A model generated the notes under the pieces. It ran no database searches. It was given only the letters and a program-made list of their open reading frames with translations, and was not told where the DNA came from. Shown here in pieces: positions 34,701-47,184 of a stretch of 64,000 bases of DNA. Origin of the DNA: Theocolax elegans (taxonomy: Eukaryota; Arthropoda; Insecta; Hymenoptera; Cerocephalidae); assembly GCA_026168455.1 (NCBI GenBank), contig CM047426.1:84967986-85031985 (forward strand), given 5' to 3'. Both the position numbers and the translations under genes were made by a program. Positions within the stretch are counted from its first letter, which is position 1; every line of letters starts with the position of its first letter.

Positions 34701-35585
34701 TTACTATAACAGCATATCGTTTAGTTTTACTGTACTGATTATATTTAATAGGTATTTTACGGTGTCACCCTATATGTAATCTATGAGATAATGAAGAATC
34801 CCATAAAATCTTTTTTATACTTGCATATATTATAACACATAAAAATATACAAAATTTATATAGTTTTAACTTTGGGAGCATATTCGCGTAGTCTACATTT
34901 TTTACATGAAAATTTCATTTTGTTATTATGTATATGGAAGCTTTGCTTTCTTTTTAATAATAATTTCTGGTGCAATTAAAAATTTTTTTTATCATCACAT
35001 TGCGCATAAGCGAATTAAAAATAATGTCAGCCAAATTCATGATGTCCTTATTACATCAACTTTTTAATGTCCCTGACCCATTCGGTATATGAACATTCAC
35101 AATTCATTCACATATATGTGTATAACGATTTATATTGCTCACACATTTCGTTGCATTTAGCAATTTTAATTAACTAACTGCGACCTTATAACAATAAGTT
35201 ATTTTAGTTTATTAAATTTTTGATACTAAACACCTTTTAAAAATAAATAATGTCAATGTTGTTGAATATGAGATGTTCAATTAGAAAGAGCTTGCAATAT
35301 CGTTTAGTTTAAATAGTAGATTTGGCAATGACGTATGAAATGGAAATTGATAAATTTGATTAAATATCTATTCATTGTTAACAGATTCAATAAATTAAAA
35401 TATTTTAATAAAAATTTTTAAAGATAATTTGATAAAGATATGTATTAATAAATCAAACGATGCATCGTATAATCGTATGTCCTCAGTTAAACAAGTAAAC
35501 AATTTTGTTTCCTTGAGGTTTAATAATCATATATAAGCAACCCATCGTCTTTGAAACAAACTAATAATGAAAGGATTTGGCATGA
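31761..35585. other. AT-rich intergenic DNA with one E-box patch
   Basis: No gene seen. A small GC-richer patch at 32545-32650 contains the palindrome TCACGTGA (32608-32615), a bHLH-Zip type site overlapping a splice-donor-like GTGAGTG. Confidence 0.45.
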
Positions 35586-35730
35586 ATCAATGAGTCGGCG
35601 TTTCACCTCCTGCAAGTCCACACCGGAGCTCACCGGATTCTCGGCTTTAACGCCCACTTATCATCCGATTGGATTACAAAATAGGCTCTTGCACGAGTTT
35701 TCTGATTAAGAATTTTGAGGGCTACTCATC
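35586..35730 (+). other. GC-richer island with a 39-codon ORF
   Basis: An ORF from ATG 35590 to TAA 35707-35709 would encode 39 residues beginning MSRRFTSCKSTPELTG. The island has repeated CACCGG (acaccgg, caccgg) and is sharply bounded by AT-rich DNA. It could be a small peptide gene, a coding exon piece or, more likely, a conserved regulatory element. I do not recognise it. Confidence 0.25.
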
Positions 35731-36402
35731 GGTTACGTTTACTTAGCTAAGAGTTCGCCTATTATCTATTTAATTTATAATAAGAATTTTCAGATAAATT
35801 GGATTAACGAGAGGAAATGGTTGTTTAACCAAATTTTCATTATCGGTAAAAATTATGTGAATATAATACTTCGCATTATTTTCTTCCTTCGTGATTGACT
35901 AATTACCGGAATTCACAATGATACTATTGCATGTTTTGTAAAGTGACTCAATAAGACCTGTTTTGAATTTCCAAAAATTGTGACCAAATGTTGCACAACC
36001 GAATTAATTTTATCGACCGATACTTTCTTTTATACGTCTGTATGTATACCTATACTGGGAAATTAAATTTAACACACAGTGATCAAACGTATTTTAAGCC
36101 TATGTAAAAAAACATTGTAACAATATTTTTATAGGTATTTCTTCACGTATAAGAAAGACCAAATATTCAGATTAAAAAACTTAATAATTACCTCCGTTTA
36201 TAAATTTGCACAAAGTTGTACACCGTAGATTTTGTTTTATATATAAAAGCAGTTATAATATGAATTGAATAAAACGTAGGCTTTAAAAAAATTGCAAAAA
36301 GTAGCCTAATATTTTTTTTGTTTCTAACAAACTTATAATTGGGATAGTTGGAAGTTCCGTCAAAACTTATTCATTCTCAAAGTTTCGTAGATTAAATTTT
36401 CC

Positions 36403-36405
<3 letters not shown>

Positions 36406-36489
<84 letters not shown>
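36406..36489. repeat. (GA)n microsatellite
   Basis: Uninterrupted GA dinucleotide run of about 84 bp. Open frames across it on the minus strand are poly-Ser/Leu artefacts. Confidence 0.97.
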
Positions 36490-36498
<9 letters not shown>

Positions 36499-36757
36499 TC
36501 GTAATGCGGAGATCGTAGTTTAATTTGCAATTTTGACAGCATCTTATCGTTTTTTTGAATCGTTTATTCCTACTTATGACCTCATTAAATTGCAATGCGA
36601 TACGGAATAAGAGAATCTATTGTGATGCTATAAAGAAGAAGCTTTTAATGCAATAAAAAGAATTTTTTCGTATTTGACATTTAATTAAATATTTTATATT
36701 TTTTAAATTTCTAATTTAAATAAATTTTCATATATTAATATCAAACGATGAAATTGC

Positions 36758-36789
36758 CAATGTATTATTGACGGATCAATAATACATTG
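36758..36789. repeat. Short perfect hairpin
   Basis: Fourteen-base arms (CAATGTATTATTGA and its complement) around a four-base loop CGGA. Too short for a microRNA precursor. Confidence 0.6.
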
Positions 36790-38540
36790 ATATCCGAATG
36801 CCTACTCTAATTATCCATCTAATTTGGTTACTTACAATTTAGAAATAATTCAATTCAATCGAGATTTAATATCCATACTAGTTTATAGTAATCATCGTAC
36901 GTACTTAATTACGACGTTTGATTTCCGCATTTAAATTCAATTTTAGGATAAAACCACATTTTGATTAATTATTTGTTAAAGAGAATAACTATTTATATAC
37001 CCATTAATTTCGATATATTTATATATTAACGGTATAGTATTATTTTATAAAATGTTATTCGTATAATTATTTTCTAATTACCGATTGTTTATATAAACGA
37101 AAATTTATATTTTTATACCTAGAACAATCGATGAGGTATCTTCGAGTATTCTTTAAAAAAATTTATTTCCTTTTTTGTTTTATCGTTTTATATAATGCTA
37201 GTAATTATATACTTACGTTCAGTATACAAAGCATTTGCTTTTCTTTGGTAATGCATAATTTGGAACATTTACAAAAGCTTTTGTAACAGGTACTTTTTTC
37301 GAAATATAAAAATTGAAAGAAAATTGCACGTTGTCCATTAAATTACAAATACACTCAGCTTATCCACGTTGTTAAAACAAACGTTTAAAAAAGTTTTACA
37401 GTTCGATAAAATTTTTTTGTAGTTACACGTATTATATTTTTATAACGAAAATTTAATAAAATATTATTTAATTTAAATGATCAATGTAATAAGTAAGTAA
37501 AAAAGAATAAGATTAACAAAAGTATCAGTCGACTTACCGCGATTGATTCGAGTAAACGACTGGTTGGAACTGACGTTTTTTTCGATAAATTATATACGTA
37601 ACTAGATCTAAAATCTAACTCATAACATTTACATTTGTTTCTGTTTTTTTTTCTATCAAATCCAGACCATTACTTCCTTTTTCAAATAAAACGTTAGAGT
37701 CGAGGTCATTACCTTTATTTAATAGGAAATGTGTGCGAGCTCACAGTAAATTAAATTATTATAAGTATAATATATTGCATTTATAAATTTAAACGTTTTA
37801 AATGATTTAGTTATTACATCGAAAATGATTGGATTACACAGTCAATTAAATTTAAACATTAGAGTCGCTTTTGAAATATTGCTTAAATAAGTATTTCGTT
37901 AAATGAATGAAGTGATTATTAAAATATATTTCGTTCTAATCAGAATCAGTTTTCTGCTTGCAATAAGCGTACTTTGACGGCGTGTAATTGCTTTAAATTT
38001 TCCATTTACGAGAATTCGGTGATTTGTAGGTGGAATTTTAAACAACGATAATGCTATCAAAAGCGAAGAATCGTATTTTTTGTAAATATTGTTGTTTTTT
38101 TACATATTTTTTTTAAAAATATTCTTTATCTTTCCGTTATTTAGCGTCAAATAAGTATTTGCTAATGTAAGTTATCATAATTTTCACAAAATTTTGTCAT
38201 ATTATAATAATGTTATTTACATTCACGACACTGAATAACTTCGTTCCTTTAAACGAAAGTGAACGTTTGAGTATATCAACACACCATTATCGTGGACAAA
38301 TAATTCATTCAATATAACCTATAATTTGGTAGAATGATTTAAAAAAAAAACAAGTTTAACGTAACGCTGATATTCCTGATTTGTGCATCATCACATCCTT
38401 ATACGAAAGAATGATAATTCAATCAAAAAGAAGAAAAAGGTTCTCCGTTTCAAGAAGAAACAGAAAATTGTCCCGTGTCGTATTTTTCCACATCACTCGG
38501 TAGCTGAAACTGCCCGGTGTGAAATCAAATTTTCGCTTTC
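36790..38540. other. AT-rich intergenic DNA, nothing recognised
   Basis: No splice-supported ORF, RNA gene or repeat of note. Confidence 0.5.
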
Positions 38541-38934
38541 GTAATCGTGGTCTCTTATGTATACGTACCATTTATAAGCTGGCTCTTTTGCGCGCTGACG
38601 TCACTTCCGCCGAGATCCCATCCTATCGGTATATATATGTATATGTATATATATAAATATACACTTTGTATACACACTGATTATTCCGCGGATAGGATAA
38701 AAGAAGGAGAAAAAAGTTTCGCGGTCACACGAACTGATTTTTCCGCGGTTCCTGTATACGTTTTTTTTTTTACAAAGTTACGAAAGTAAAAGAGTGAGAA
38801 AATAAAAAAAGAAGGATCGATCGGTAAATGCGTTCGACTCGCTACTGTCGTGTCTCGCGCTTGTTCGTACGGTTTTATGCGAGGCTCTCTGTGGGTATAA
38901 GGAGAAGGGGACTATATATACTGTATACGACCAG
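38541..38934 (+). promoter_or_regulatory. Promoter-like block with CRE and a candidate non-coding first exon
   Basis: A perfect CRE TGACGTCA (38596-38603) sits next to CACTTCCG (ETS-type) in a CpG-rich context. Downstream CpG-rich sequence ends with a strong plus-strand donor CCAG then GTAAGAAG at 38934/38935. Together this looks like a promoter plus a 5' UTR exon for a plus-strand transcript whose remaining exons are not in sight; the next 25 kb show no matching coding exon. Confidence 0.4.
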
Positions 38935-41124
38935 GTAAGAAGCCGAAACGTCCACTACTGCCAGATGTCAGAGAGAATTCGCCAAGAGGGGTCCCTGCTG
39001 CGTCTAAGTCCCCTCCTTAGAGCTGGACCCTCGTTTTCTCTCTCCCTCCTTTTTCGGGGTCTATTCACCTATGTATGTATACAAACCTATAGTAGAGAGG
39101 GGTTTTATTTTTCGTTTTATATTTAAAGAGGGAGAGGCAGAAAGAGAGAGAGGCTACTTCTGTCTTCATCTTATTGTCCGATTTTTTATTGTTGTTGTTT
39201 GTTCCAGTATTTTATGTTGTTGGGATGCGTTAGTTTTTAAGAAAATCTATAGGTATTCTTTCCGCGATGAATGGTGTAAAATGTCAATAGCTATCAAATA
39301 ATTTAATTTTTAAGAAAAAGGGTGGATTACTTATATATATATCTAAAACTTTAATACACTAGATTTATACAATTAAACTTTAAGTTATTTTTGTATAATC
39401 TATATAACCTATAAATTTTCAAAATTTTACCATTTTAAATAATTTATAATTGATCCAGTTTATCAAACTTATGATTAAAATATATATTTCAGAAATAAAA
39501 TTGTAAGTATTTTTTATCACAAAGGACATTATATTCTGTAATTTTAATTAAGAATGCAATGCGGTAAGTGTATCACCGTTTATTCAAAAATGTATTACCA
39601 TTTACTTTTTATGCCTATATATATATATATATATATATATAATACGAACGGTTTTTATTATTTTATTTCTTTAAAATTATCTAAAAAATATAAACAATAA
39701 ATTATGTGTTACTGCAACAATGCACTTAACTTATGATATTTACATATTTTTAAGTGTTTATATGCACTTTCAAGATGACCTGTCAAATATTGTCACTCGA
39801 TCTTTTCCTTTTCATTTTATTTATCAACTTCCTTTCTCATTTTCAGTTTTTGCAACCAGAATAATTTCCACTTAAATCCCTTATCTTGCACATTTTTAAA
39901 ATAAAAAATTTGCTTGGCTATGTATTTTGTTGTGGAATAATTTGGTCCAGAATTCCGGGTGCATAGGTTCTGTTTCATCCTGTCAAGTGCGGAAATATCC
40001 GTTCCAATTACAATGTAAATACAAGAAGTCAAATTCTTTATCTACTCAAGTTAAAACATTGAATGAAGTAATAATTGTGCAAATATATTTCATTTTATAA
40101 TAATATTCAGTTAGACAAGCGCAATGATTAAGTGCATTTCAGAAAGATACACTATTGAATTATTAATAAATTATAATATAATAATAATAATAATATATAA
40201 AATTTGTTATATGAATATGTAATTCATATACTAATAATTAAATTTACACTTTTTCTGTATTTTAAAGATTCAATGGGTTTTACAAAATTATTTTTAATTT
40301 TAGCATAAAGGAACTTATTGATGTACGTGGATTCAAGTTGCTCACAATCAAACATCGCCCCACTCGATATAATTTTCATAAATTGCAATCAAGTGTATTA
40401 TTAAGCCAGTAATATATTTTAACGTTTAGTCTTAGGACTGTTAGTATTGAAAAAATCCAAAAAGGGCGCCGTAACAGCAATTGTCAAAGTACAAAAGTGT
40501 GCGCCACAATATATTTCTTAATACAGCTGTCCGACATAATAAATTAATACAATAAAATAACTTTAAATTTAAAACAAATTGAAATCAAATAAAAAATAAA
40601 ATTGATCTCACAGTCTCACTGAGTAAAGACATTGACTGAAAAATCGATAACAACGGTAGCAAACATATTTTGAACACTCATGGAATCGAAAAACTGTAGG
40701 TTGGTATCTATAAAATCAACGTTGAATTGTCATTAAATTTCTATGTGCTGACATTGACGTCGTATTTATGATATCCAGGATAGACTTTTTCGATGCTTGG
40801 ATTCGATTTTTCGAATCCAAGGTTTGAAATAAGAGAGATGTCGTTATAAGCAAAATATTAAGTACCTAGAATGTTTATTTTTGATACTTTAACATATTTA
40901 GTTTCAAAATATCGTTATAACTAATTTATTATTTCAATAGAACTTAATTATATTTGTAAAAATAATAAATTAATTTATAATAATATTAATTATAGGGACA
41001 ATATACAGAAAAAATATATTGTAAATATGAGTTATAAATCTTTGAATAATCAATAACTTATGTATTGATTTAAACATACAATTTTTGTAAATAATATTTA
41101 TTAACTTTTGTTGTTATTGCTATA
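38935..41124. other. Intergenic DNA, AT-rich, with (TA)n and a small hairpin
   Basis: A C/T-rich stretch near 38980-39060 and a (TA)n run at about 39617-39642. A perfect 11-bp-arm hairpin, CTTGGATTCGA and its complement, lies at 40796-40822. No gene recognised. Confidence 0.45.
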
Positions 41125-41129
41125 ATTAT

Positions 41130-41444
41130 TGTTAAAGATCGAAACATTAAATACAGAAGAGAGAAATAAAAGTAAATAAAACACTTATTTGACATGCTAA
41201 AATTCATGTTTATTTTTACACAAATAAATTCAAATCGATATGTAATAATAATAATTTCGTGGCTACTCCTCGGATGCGATCAAAACTTAAATCATTTTTT
41301 TTTTAGTTGCTTAGCAACCATCTCAATCGCTTTTCTTTTAATTTACATTACAATACGCACTTATATACTGTACATACCACTCAATCATGAAAACATAAAA
41401 TAATCGCTAAAAGTTAAACAAATTATAGCATTCCATCCATAACA
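41130..41444 (-). repeat. 3' LTR (left copy)
   Basis: 315 bp; TG...CA termini; preceded on the minus strand by the polypurine tract. Confidence 0.92.
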
Positions 41445-41819
41445 ATTCTCTCCCCCGTACAAAACTAAGTTTTGTACCTAACTATATTTGTAAGAGTCGC
41501 AAAACCTTTATTTTTACACTTTTTATATACGAGAGATAAAAAAGAATGGCGAATTCTTTAAATATTATTTGTTGAAATCATATTTAAATTCTTAACTTAA
41601 TCAACAAGGTAGCCTTGCCGTGATTTCTACCAAAGCCTGAGCGGACCCACATCTCTCGCACATCTGTGCAGTGGGGTCACAAAACCTCACAACAACTTAT
41701 TGTCCTTCGCATTTTTTCATTCTCACGCATATAATTTGTGCACAGTTTAACGAAGAAAGAAAATTTGTTTCTTCAATATTTTTTTTTTTATTATTGCAAT
41801 TTCACGTTTCACTTATGCA

Positions 41820-42115
41820 TTGAGGCTCGATTTCGATCCATCCCGGTATCACTACCGACGCTCGCTTCCGATCCATCTCAATGTCATCTTTCAGGCACCA
41901 TCGGACCTTCACTGCTCGGGAAGCGTCTCCCTGCCGTCGCGATCCGGGTCGATCCCAGAAACAATCCCAAATCTTCACTGCTCGGGGATACGCTCCCCTG
42001 CCGTCGCGATTTGGGACTTTCTGGGCATCACGAACCACTACTGAGTTATCATGGGTACCCCTCATCCAGTGGTTCGGCCATCCAGACACCTACGAAATCT
42101 TTCCAGTGCCAACAG
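41820..42115 (-). other. GC-rich block with internal duplication inside the LTR element
   Basis: This block near the element's 3' end is far more GC-rich than the rest. Two copies of a unit of about 66 bp (around 41907-41972 and 41973-42040) share CTTCACTGCTCGGG and CTGCCGTCGCGAT. Open frames exist on both strands (95 codons on the minus strand, 83 and 74 on the plus strand) but none resembles a retroviral protein. It may be captured host sequence or a structured RNA module. Confidence 0.5.
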
Positions 42116-44876
42116 TATCGGGCAATTTTTAAATTACCAGCTTATTATAAATCAAATAAAACCAGTTCTTTTTTCTCCAAAACTTCTGAAACCTTTTTTT
42201 ACTGTTCATATAATTTTCTTGCGATACTGTTGCAAAGTAAATCGAAAGATGTACATGATAAATTTATCATTTGCATGTAATGATTTGACTATTTAAAGTA
42301 CTTTCTTTCCTCATTTAAAACTATGCAATACAATACAATTTCAAATTGTGACTAAATTTTGCGCGCAATTGAATATTCCTTAAACAATCATATACGCAAG
42401 AATAAACGATACCTGTACTTATTTCGCATTTGGCCAGATTTACAACATAAGAAAACCTTACGTCAGGAAAAGTATTCATAATTTAGACATTTTCGCAAAC
42501 GGACGTAAAGATTGATTATTCGCAATTCCTTTTTCTTGGTACTATGGAATCCGAGCAGCACTGCAAAGTCACTGATGAACAATATATTCAATTGTGTCCA
42601 TACGAGGTATTAACTTCTTGATCTTTAAAATAAAAGAAAAAATAACAATTAGACATATTTCATACTAATCGATTATTCGGACACTCGTTAATTTGCATTT
42701 TGTGCAATTTGACATCTCGTTTCGCGATACATTCTAATTTATTCAATACATAACGATAAAATCTTCAAAGACTTTTCGTAATATCAAAACAAAAAATATC
42801 CTCTGCCCGAGCACAAATAAAAGTTTTTTATACTTCAAAAAATATTAACTTCAAAACATCTATCGAAATTCTTAATTTAGTTCTATATATTTACGTTATA
42901 TTCTAGCACTTTAATCATGAAATAAAGATTTGTCAACTGACTTTAACCGAATTCAATCGGTACGCCATCAAAATTATTTTAACTTATTGATTTCATGCTA
43001 GCTTTAATGATTTTTTTTTTTTTTAAATTACATTTCTTTAATAAATACTGAAATTATCCAAATTATTTTCTTTTCTTAGATAATAGCAAGATTTTACACT
43101 TACATTGCAATAATTTATACATATTTTCAAATTTAATAATATACCTATTTATATCGTCTTTTACTTCGTCTAAATTAAAATTTTTAGGTTAGATTAAAAC
43201 AGATTATTTGCTTAGCTCAGTATCACTACTAATTATATCAAACAAATCAAATTAATTTATCTTTGATTAATTCAATTTAATTACTAATCATTTTCATTAT
43301 CGGTTTTAAACTTTAACTGTATATTATTTTTAAACATGAAGTAATTTCAACTAATATTTTCAAAATCCTTGAATATGTCTGAACTGAGTAATAAACTATT
43401 ATATATCCAATATTTAAATGCATCGTATTCAAGATAATTAAACTTTGAACAACTAAAATAAATGTGGACAAAAACTAATAAATTAACCAATTCGAGAATA
43501 AATATGCATCATTTTAATCGTCAACAACATAATAATCTCAAAATCTAGTAATAAACATATAAAGTCATGAAACAGATCATATAATTACTTAATAAATTGA
43601 ACAATATAAATACTTAGAATTCAAACTTATTTTGAAAACTTATGTGAGAATATAACCTAATTGATTGAATCTAACCAAACCCGACATTTAATAATAATAA
43701 ATTACTATAAATTAATCAAAACCAAACCGAATCATAATTCTCAAATATAGAAAAATAATTAAAATGTTGATACGTATGCTTTCCAAATGGAAATCCATGT
43801 ATGCAGTCAAATTCATCCTTCCATAAAAATCGAATAAGGTGAAATAGTTAGGCAATGTTCTCTCCGCTGGTTAAACGATAGACCTCAGAAAGACTATTAT
43901 TATTAACCCAAGTTGTTGTTGATCGTCGCAGTTCAATAAGCGTTATGATACACGAAGTATTCGGGTAAAAACTGCTTGACTCTTCCGCACCTATTACCCT
44001 TTTTTTCAGTGTACATGACAATATGAATACATATTTAATATACTGAAACGGAGAATTTCGACGTTAAATACTTTATTTGTATATCGTGTAATAGAAATTA
44101 TATAAAATCGATATATACAAAAAATAACAACAATCACTAATTATAATGAATAGCTTATAAATATGCAAATATTCATTCAAACGAACATTCATTTCAATCT
44201 TAAAACAAATTAATTAAAAAAAGAAATGACACTAAATAAATTTCTGCACGTTTCAGTTTCTGAAATAAATGTAACAAATTAACAACAAATTAATCTTACA
44301 GCTTGCTTATATCCTGCAAAGGAAATTAATGTTTATAAATTATACGCTAATCATTTGGCTGTAAAACCAATTTTATTTTTGAACTGCAAACTAAAATTAA
44401 AAATATTATTAATTCACCACTATTTATTCGCTGTCAAGAAACTTCAGATATGCTAAAAATCAACAGCAATATATATTTATAAACTAATTAATACAATATA
44501 GAAATAACATAATAATTTAGAAACAGTCAAACATTCCTTTACCTTTTTAGGTTATTAATATACACACGATATAAGGTTATACTTAGATTCCTTTATTGAA
44601 GTTCGAATCAAACGGTAATACAGACTCCAAATTTTGTAAATACGATGATTTTACTAGTAATAAAGTCCATGTCAATATAATGTAAATGCTTTTACATATG
44701 CCGTCAAACTTCATGCAGAGCGACTAAACATAACTCGCAAAAAACCATCTCCAAATATATAATCCAGTCACAGCAACTCTTTTCGCCGATCGCCATCAAA
44801 ATTCATATGGTCCAAAACAATAATCACATTATCTTCGTAACCTCTCTTCCGTATTAACTATAATACCCGAAATATG

Positions 44877-44894
44877 TCCCGGGTTTCGGCACCA
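44877..44894 (-). other. tRNA-Phe primer-binding site of the LTR element
   Basis: The plus strand reads TCCCGGGTTTCGGCACCA, which is the 3' end of eukaryotic tRNA-Phe(GAA) with CCA. Eighteen bases match. Confidence 0.85.
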
Positions 44895-44897
44895 AAT

Positions 44898-45212
44898 TGT
44901 TAAAGATCGAAACATTAAATACAGAAGAGAGAAATAAAAGTAAATAAAACACTTATTTGACATGCTAAAATTCATGTTTATTTTTACACAAATAAATTCA
45001 AATCGATATGTAATAATAATAATTTCGTGGCTACTCCTCGAATGCGATCAAAACTTAAATCATTTTTTTTTTAGTTGCTTAGCAACCATCTCAATCGCTT
45101 TTCTTTTAATTTACATTACAATACGCACTTATATACTGTACATACCACTCAATCATGAAAACATAAAATAATCGCTAAAAGTTAAACAAATTATAGCATT
45201 CCATCCATAACA
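44898..45212 (-). repeat. 5' LTR (right copy)
   Basis: 315 bp; nearly identical to the left copy; followed on the minus strand by the tRNA-Phe primer-binding site. Confidence 0.92.
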
Positions 45213-45217
45213 ATTAT

Positions 45218-45572
45218 TATATAAAATAACAACAAAATGAATCATTATTTCTTTATCATTTTGATGTTTACTACACCGCATGTGGATACTAAAAAAATTA
45301 ATCCATGGAAACAGTAAAATGGACGTTACAGTCGGCACTGAAACTATGAAAATAGGTGTCGAAAAATAACACAATGGTGTATACGTTCAACGTCCTAATA
45401 AAAATTGGTGTTGATTTTTTAAAGTGATCTCCTCACGCAGTCCGAACGAGAAAGGTTTTATCGAGCCGTCAACCTGTAAATATGTATGTTTATATACGTT
45501 AAATGATAAATGATGCCTTTAATTTTACTTAAAATTAAATATTCTCTTATCAATAAAATAAATATCGTTTTA
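45218..45572. other. Intergenic DNA, nothing recognised
   Basis: AT-rich flank between the LTR element and the tandem array. Confidence 0.5.
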
Positions 45573-45917
45573 AATAGAACCTTTTTTTACCTAGCCTACG
45601 AGATAGAACCTTGTTCACCTACACTACAAGATAGAACCTTACCTGAACTACGAAAAAGATCCTTTTTCGTTCGGGATACGAGACAGAACCTTCTTTCGCC
45701 TGAGTTGCGAAATAGAACTATGTTTACTTACACTATCCACATAGAACTTTTTTTGTCTGGGATGCAAGATGGAATTTTCTTCACCAGGGCGGTTGCAAAA
45801 TATAACCATGTTTATTTACACTACCAGATATATCCCTTTTACATCCAGACTATGAGATAGAACCTTCTTGTTCCGGGTTGCGAAATAGAACCTTCTTCAC
45901 CTAGATTACAATATATG
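45573..45917. repeat. Degenerate tandem array, about 12 units of 28-29 bp
   Basis: Units share AGATAGAACCTT followed by TTCACCT and a TACGA or TGCGA end. The AGAAC core (or a decayed version) recurs at 45576, 45605, 45633, 45657, 45685, 45714, 45743, 45772, 45803, 45831, 45858 and 45887, mostly 27-31 bp apart (one step of 24). Units have diverged, so this is an old minisatellite. A plus-strand ORF across it (45510-45860) has the repeats in shifting frames and is not a convincing protein. Confidence 0.8.
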
Positions 45918-46400
45918 ATTGTCTTCCTCTCAAACGTCGAAATTGAAAAAGCAGAATAAGATGTGGTGTAGAAATAATAAACGTTATCCAAAATAATAAG
46001 TATTAATATAAGCACAACTCAAATGGAAAGAAAGGACAGTAACATGATGGGCGATATACAGCTGATTTGCAGAGTATGCTAATCACAGCGTCTTTTGGAA
46101 CCCGTTTTATTACTAGGTAGAAAATATATTTTCTCTACAATCTTTTGAGAGCACCATAATGAACGATATTCGCTAAGAGAATAGATAATCATGACGCAAA
46201 TTAAACTGCAGTATATTGTGCGTGATATAAATCCAACTAGCTGTTTTTATGTGAAATTTCCCCTATATTTTGCTAGATTATGAGTTTTGCTGTCTACATA
46301 AATTCGTTGTTACAGATGATTGTAATCAAATGTGGAAATATTAATATCCATGATACTGTAAAAACTAATTTTTGTTTCTACTTTAATAGTTACTAGATCA

Positions 46401-47184
46401 TTAGTAATATCCAAATTTTGTAAGCACTTCAAGTCCTGGTAATTTTGGTAATGTATTTAAGAAGATCGTCGAATCTATCAAGCGTAACGATAACCGGCTT
46501 TCCATTTCGTCGTTTTGTAGTAAACCTTTGGATAATTCCGCACAATTAATTCTATTCCTTTCTTTATATTGAGAATAATGAATAATAGCAAACTGTATTT
46601 TGGGTATTGATAGTTTTGAAATCATATTATTAGATTCATTAACAACGTGTATTTGATCATATACTCCAATAACGTATATGATAAGAATTCCGTATTTATT
46701 AGTTAATGTGTTAAGTATATGCTATTCAATAACCAATCATATTCCTTTATTAGCGTCTTTATATTCTGGTATTATGTTGTAGTAAGAAAACTTACCCATT
46801 TTTTCAAAGTGATATAATCTGACTGACTTTCGTAGAAATAGTTGTTGTTGCAATTCTTCGGTAAAAGAAGTTTTAAAATTAATACGATTATCTGATAAGT
46901 TAGCATCAGTAATATATTGGTTATATTTACGTTTCTTCAAAAATTTAGGTGCGGGATTTAGAGTGCATCTTACCCACCTTGTTGTACATAGAGTATAGGA
47001 TTTGTCCAGCGAGTAAACACAGGTGCCGAGTATTATTACTTGTTTCATTCATAAACTTTATAGTAATTTTTGGAGTCTCAGCGGATAATAATTTACTAAT
47101 ATATAAGTAAACTTTATGATTGCCATCTAAGATAGTGTTATTGCTAACAACGAATAGATAATATAAAATTATTTGGATTGTCAT
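46401..47184 (-). pseudogene. Broken ORF set of unknown family
   Basis: Three minus-strand open frames lie head to tail: 47184-46945, 47048-46737 and one ending at 46401. The first starts with a hydrophobic, signal-peptide-like MTIQIILYYLFVV and has NXS/T sites. The first and second overlap in different frames, and a stop and frame change separate the second from the third, which runs from about 46705. This is the pattern of a decayed gene for a secreted or membrane protein, though unrecognised introns could explain part of it. I do not recognise the family. Confidence 0.4.

Larger units (their letters stand above)
41125..45217 (-). mobile_element. Young non-autonomous LTR retroelement (LARD/TRIM-like)
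   Basis: Two 315-bp direct repeats (41130-41444 and 44898-45212) are flanked by ATTAT on both outer sides (41125-41129, 45213-45217). On the minus strand each LTR begins TGTTATGG and ends CTTTAACA. Next to the right LTR, three bases away, lies a primer site reading TGGTGCCGAAACCCGGGA on the minus strand (44894-44877), complementary to the 3' end of tRNA-Phe including CCA. Next to the left LTR is a purine-rich GGGGGAGAGAA tract (minus strand, about 41446-41456), the polypurine tract. Orientation is therefore minus. The 3.45-kb interior has no gag, protease, RT or integrase ORF, so it depends on another element. I saw one difference between the LTRs (G/A in the ctcg-atgcg stretch), which implies recent insertion. 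Confidence 0.93.

Noticed and set aside
36360..36595. Poly-Ser/Leu ORFs
   Set aside because: Translation of the (GA)n microsatellite.
41194..41403. 69-codon ORF repeated at 44962-45171
   Set aside because: Lies inside the two LTRs; the repetition reflects the LTR pair and not a duplicated gene.
45573..45917. CRISPR-like array
   Set aside because: Units are contiguous and degenerate with no unique spacers, and the DNA is eukaryotic.
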